From positions 11,436,316 through 11,500,315 of the forward strand of contig OW203768.1 of NCBI GenBank assembly GCA_934045905.1: 64,000 nucleotides of DNA, read 5' to 3'. Position numbers and translations under genes: made by a program. Shown here in pieces: positions 60,299-64,000 of this stretch; position 1 is the stretch's first letter, and the number at the start of each line of letters is the position of its first letter. Under the pieces are notes generated by a model. That model searched no databases. It was given only the letters and a program-made list of their open reading frames with translations, and was not told the origin of the DNA. Source of the stretch: Leuctra nigra (Eukaryota; Arthropoda; Insecta; Plecoptera; Leuctridae).

Positions 60299-61569
60299 AG
60301 TAAATATATAGGAATGCAGGAATTAATAAGAGTATTTGATTTGAATATGATCAACAGAAATATATTATAATATATTAAAAAACAGTCTGAGGTTATTCTT
60401 CACTATCACTTTACACAATTCCTGAGGTAAAGTTCCTGATTTTGTAATTATCTGTGTAGGATTGGTAACCGCGATTGAATCGTGTTATTCAATATGCAGA
60501 AAACAAGGAAGAAGATTTTACTCCGGTGTATATTTTGATACTCGTGCAATGGCAGACGTTTAGGGCTCTAGTCTTAACTCTAAAATTATTAATTAATTTA
60601 TTTATAAATAAATGGGAAATAATTTTTTTCCGTAGGTATACAATTTTTACCGTTCATTTTTCGGTATGGAAAAATTTCAACTTTTTAATAACTTAAAACT
60701 TTTTAATAACTTAAAAATTAGATTTATTGGTGCCTGTGGCCTGGTTAGATATCAAGTTTTTAACAAAAAGAAAATTAGTGCCCTCTTCGCATTTTCATAA
60801 CGAAGACAACGAGCCCACTGCAAGTTTGTAGAGAACATTGCGGTATCTGAGATTCTTTTAATGCAAAAACAATATTTCGTCAAAAAAAATCGGGACCAAA
60901 ATATATTGGAGGCGAAAAATGTTAAGTGGGTTGTAATCACTTATAAAATGAGGAAAGTACATTATCTTCCTCTTATGTGCAATTGTTTAGCAAATTTTGT
61001 ATTTTATATGTTTAGTCACGTGGTACCACTCGAATACCCTTAAATTGTGCACAATGTAAAGACCTAGGTGGTGTGCAGACTGAAATTTGAAGGAAATCCT
61101 TTGAATACATTGAATGATAAAAATTGAACCGTTTGAAATATCATCTTCAAATTTTGCGTTATAGTCATTGGGACCAACATATTAGGAGTTTTCGTAAATT
61201 TCCAGAAAAATATATCAAGAACTTATAAGAGTCATTTTAATGACAATTAAGCTAATTTTGAAACATTTTTCAAATTTATTCAACCAAAGAAATTAAAATA
61301 TTTATATATAATTATGTTATCACGGCTCCTCTATAGCATTTGATCTCCAAGTTGTATTATACAGCAGCAATTTTCACACACACATTAATTCGCGTGCAGT
61401 ACAAAGGCTCGCTTATCAACGCGTTACACAGAGCGTTTTCCAAGCACTTTTATGACTTTGTAATCTCATTTTCCTCACGTGTTCCAATAACCAATTAAGA
61501 TAATAACTGAAGTCAGCTTTCTGAGAACTATGACGACTGCAATAGCTCGCAAGCCACTGCATTTTATGT
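60299..61569. other. Spacer between array and (GA)n gene
   Basis: The left part is AT-rich with no gene. 61060-61442 is an inverted family A repeat ending CGCTTATCAACGCGTTACAC AGAGCG. 61443-61569 precedes the promoter of the next gene. Confidence 0.5.
61060..61442 (-). repeat. Modular interspersed repeat (family A), inverted copy
   Basis: Its start motif is at the right (GGCTCGCTTATCAACGCG, 61407-61424), and modules such as AGTCATTGGGACCAACAT (61163-61180) run leftwards. Confidence 0.6.
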
Positions 61570-61577
61570 TATATTAA
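61570..61577 (+). promoter_or_regulatory. TATA-like box of (GA)n gene
   Basis: TATATTAA lies 43 bases before the ATG, with TTCAGCC and TTAGTCTG initiator-like sequences 12-25 bases downstream. Unlike the array genes this promoter appears TATA-driven. The implied 5' UTR is very short. Confidence 0.5.
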
Positions 61578-61612
61578 TAGCCTTCAGCCTTTAGTCTGAT
61601 GCAAGTGTTAAA

Positions 61613-62047
61613 ATGAACAAGGCGTTGAAAGTTTCTTTGTGCATCGTGATTTTGTCACTGGTCGTCTCCGGAGTGATGGCATCACCTGCAGATGGCACCG
61701 AGGAGAAGTTCGAGGAGACCAAATTGCCGGGTGGAGGCGTTTTGGTCAAACTGCACAGTCGTTCGGCGTTGGGCGAAGGATTTTCCTACGGATTTCGCTC
61801 CGGAGTGGGGAGTGGCTCGATCTCAGTAGGAGCAGGGTCTTCTTTCCAATCTGGAGAAGGAGCTGGTGCTGGGGCTGGAGCTGGAGCTGGAGCTGGAGCT
61901 GGAGCTGGGGCTGGAGCGGGAGCTGGAGGGGAATCATTTGGATTCCGATCGAATCTAGGAAGTTTTAATTTCGGAGATATGGGAGGCTACGGGGCAGGCT
62001 ACGGAGGCTACGGAGGCTATGGAGGTTACGGTAAAAAGCGTAAATGA
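61613..62047 (+). CDS. Secreted (Gly-Ala)n / Gly-Gly-Tyr protein
   Basis: Single exon, 144 residues. The signal peptide is about 1-23 (MNKALKVSLCIVILSLVVSG VMA). A short acidic pro-like segment (SPADGTEEKFEETKLPGGG) is followed by VKLHSRSALGEGFSYGFRS, then an uninterrupted run of about eleven Gly-Ala pairs (residues 82-104), ESFGFRSNLGSFNFGD and GGYGAGYGGYGGYGGYG ending KKRK. (GA)n is the beta-sheet-forming motif of silk fibroins, and GGY is common in cuticular and eggshell proteins. No Cys in the mature chain. AATAAA at 62144. Not a recognised named protein. It differs from the array in having no signal exon. Confidence 0.82.
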   Translation: MNKALKVSLCIVILSLVVSGVMASPADGTEEKFEETKLPGGGVLVKLHSRSALGEGFSYGFRSGVGSGSISVGAGSSFQSGEGAGAGAGAGAGAGAGAGAGAGAGGESFGFRSNLGSFNFGDMGGYGAGYGGYGGYGGYGKKRK

Positions 62048-62164
62048 AGAAGAAACCGGACCAACGTGATAGCAGAAACTGGCAGTCTAAGATAGAAGAA
62101 AATTATCATATTTGAGTATTCTTATGTAAATGTATTTCGTATTAATAAAATAATTTTATAAACT

Positions 62165-63575
62165 TGATTTGATTTTTTTGTTTGTGTACACCAATATATC
62201 ATTTTATTCTAATTGGTAAACTAAAATGTTACGGATTTTCTGGAAATGTAATTAAATGGATACAGTCTTATCTTGATACTCGAAAACAGATTGTAAAATA
62301 TAATAATAGTAATTCTGATTTGCTTCACAACTCTTTAGGAGTGCCCCAAGGTTCTATATTGGGACCCATGTTCTTTATATTGTGTATTAATGATCTAGTG
62401 AATGTGCTAAGAGATTGTAGGATACATTTGTATGCTGATGATGCACTTATAACATGTTCTGGAACCAATGTTGATGATGTATTTGAAATCTTAAATTCTG
62501 ACTTAAATAATGTTGAAATTTGGCTCAAAGGCAATAAAATGAAACTTAATGTAAATAAAACCAAGGCTATGGTAATAACGTCTAAAAGTAATCGTTTAAA
62601 AAATTTGGCGTCAATTAACAATTTGAAACTTAAAATTGATTCACAACCAGTAGAAATTGTGAGTGAATTCAAATATCTCGGCATAATTATTGATAGTGAA
62701 CTAAATTTTAAATCACATGGATCACACATTATTAAACAAGTAGCTAAGAAAGTTGTTTTTTTAGAAGAATAAATCATTGCCTTAATATTGAATCAAAGAT
62801 ACTTATTTATCAGTCATTGGTTGCGCCTCACATTGATTTTTGTAGTTCTGTTTAATTTATGTTAAATAAAAATGAAATTCAGTCATTGCAGAAGTTGCAA
62901 AACAGGGCCATGAGAAGTATTTTGTGGGTAAACAGGTATACCTCTATAAAGAATATGTGTTCAGCACTTTCATGGCTTAATGTTAAAGAACGTATAATCC
63001 TTAATACATTAACATTAATTTTTAAAATACATAAGGGCATTGCTCCAAATTATCTTTGTAAACAAATCACAATTATTAAGGATACTCATAATTACAATAC
63101 AAGGTTAAAAGACAATACAATAATTCCAAAATCTTCATCTACATTTATAGACAATACAATTTTTCATAAAGGTATTAGATTGTATAACCGCATCCCTATT
63201 ACCATTAGAAATAGTGAGTCACCACATGAATTCAGAAAGGGATGTTGTAAATTCATTAATGAAAATAAGTTGTTATCGACAACTGCGTATGGATTTTGGG
63301 ACAATTTTTAACAAATTTAACTTGCAATATTACAAGCTTGCCTCCTATATTTCATTCTTTCTTTGACTGAATTTCATTTTCATTTTCCTGTTCATTTTTC
63401 ATTATCTGCTGTTCCAATGTTATTTATGTATTTTATTGTATCTATGTATTTAACATTGATTTTATTGTGTTTTTGACAATGAATGTATGTTCAACTGTAT
63501 GTGTTTTATGTATTTATGTATATTTTAATAGCAGAACTGCTAAAAAATAAATGAATCTATCTATCTATCTATCCT
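62165..63575 (+). mobile_element. 5'-truncated CR1/Jockey-type LINE, degenerate
   Basis: It begins within the RT fingers just after the (GA)n gene's polyadenylation region and ends AAATAAATGAATCTATC with a (TATC)n tail at 63551-63573. The endonuclease and ORF1 are absent. Confidence 0.75.
62182..63311 (+). pseudogene. LINE reverse transcriptase fragment with frameshift and stop
   Basis: The first frame (62182-62772) has GFSGNVIKWIQSYLDTRKQ, GVPQGSILGPMFFILCINDL, the catalytic YADD and FKYLGIIID. A length change in the T7 run near 62759 breaks the frame: the conserved LRRINHCLN continues in another frame, which then meets an in-frame TAA near 62851. The second open part (62859-63311) carries the C-terminal LQKLQNRAMRSILW, LSWLNVKERI, YNTR and LYNRIP segments. 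The copy is dead. Confidence 0.78.
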
Positions 63576-64000
63576 TTAAAATATAATACAGATGTTTTTA
63601 CACAGGATTTAGACGAATTTAACTTAGGTTCTACTAATAAGATTGTCTCTGCTGATAACTGACGGTTTAGAATATAATTAAATGATATTAGGTACAATTA
63701 AATATTAATATGAAGAAAGTAAAGTTAGTTTGTTGATTGTGCCGTCCGTGGATTGAACTCAACTAGAAATAATTATTATAAAAGTTAAACAATTAAATGC
63801 CAAGTGACGTAATTATTAATAAAGAGGTGGAAAAAGGACCTTGATCGACGAAACATAAAATCCCATATCAAGAAATCTCATTGTCGACATGATATTGATC
63901 ACGTGATCAGCATCGACCAATCAGAGCGAAGATCGTGTCCACTTATTAGATCGACGTGGAGTAATTCTACTGGATATTTGTCACACGTCAGGAGTTGTAA
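63576..64000. other. AT-rich end of window
   Basis: No gene, repeat or RNA is recognised. Confidence 0.5.

Overview
This is eukaryotic nuclear DNA, almost certainly from an insect. Genes have short signal-peptide exons and GT-AG introns, the sequence is AT-rich, and it is crowded with non-LTR retrotransposons, foldback MITEs and diverged interspersed repeats. There is no operon, Shine-Dalgarno or rRNA signal. A sap-feeding hemipteran would fit the repeat texture and secretory genes, but that is inference.

Layout. 1-2.5 kb: the 3' half of a pancreatic-lipase-family gene (+), whose last intron carries duplicated splice sites. 2.5-6.1 kb: repeats. 6.1-9.1 kb: a two-exon gene for an 870-residue silk-like secreted protein (Gly-rich, Ala-rich helical, Gly/Ser/Ala-rich). 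9.1-14.3 kb: MITEs and a 5'-truncated retrotransposon with a restriction-like endonuclease. 14.4-60.3 kb: a head-to-tail array of nine related two-exon genes (called G1-G9 here), all on +. Each has a 15-22 residue signal-peptide exon, a phase-1 intron of about 0.3-5.6 kb, and one large exon coding for GNTGV-type glycine-rich repeats, an APLPxGxCPGGCKKxGPRC-like motif and a variable tail. Exon lengths sum to a multiple of three in all nine. 61.6-62.0 kb: a one-exon gene for a secreted (GA)n/GGY protein. 62.2-63.6 kb: a decayed LINE.

Each array unit has a conserved distal block (usually starting near a TGACGTCA-like motif and ending GCGGTTGCACCACCCAGCC), then a core block (CTTGGCTGTG, TTTTATC, TCGTCGTTGC) about 60-130 bp before the ATG, or about 500 bp in G3 and G4 where a GC-rich insertion splits it. 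G1-G6 share the N-terminus ERGPxNGV and mostly have long Gly/Ala/Asn or Gly/Pro tails. G7-G9 share GSNxGANAHPQ-like N-termini and end just after the cysteine motif. Two long non-LTR elements with open ORF1 and ORF2 interrupt units G4 (minus strand, in the intron) and G6 (plus strand, upstream).

Working hypothesis: a locus for secreted fibrous or coating proteins (silk, cement, sheath or foam type). The low-complexity polymers would be cross-linkable through an odd number of cysteines. Tissue and function cannot be read from the sequence.
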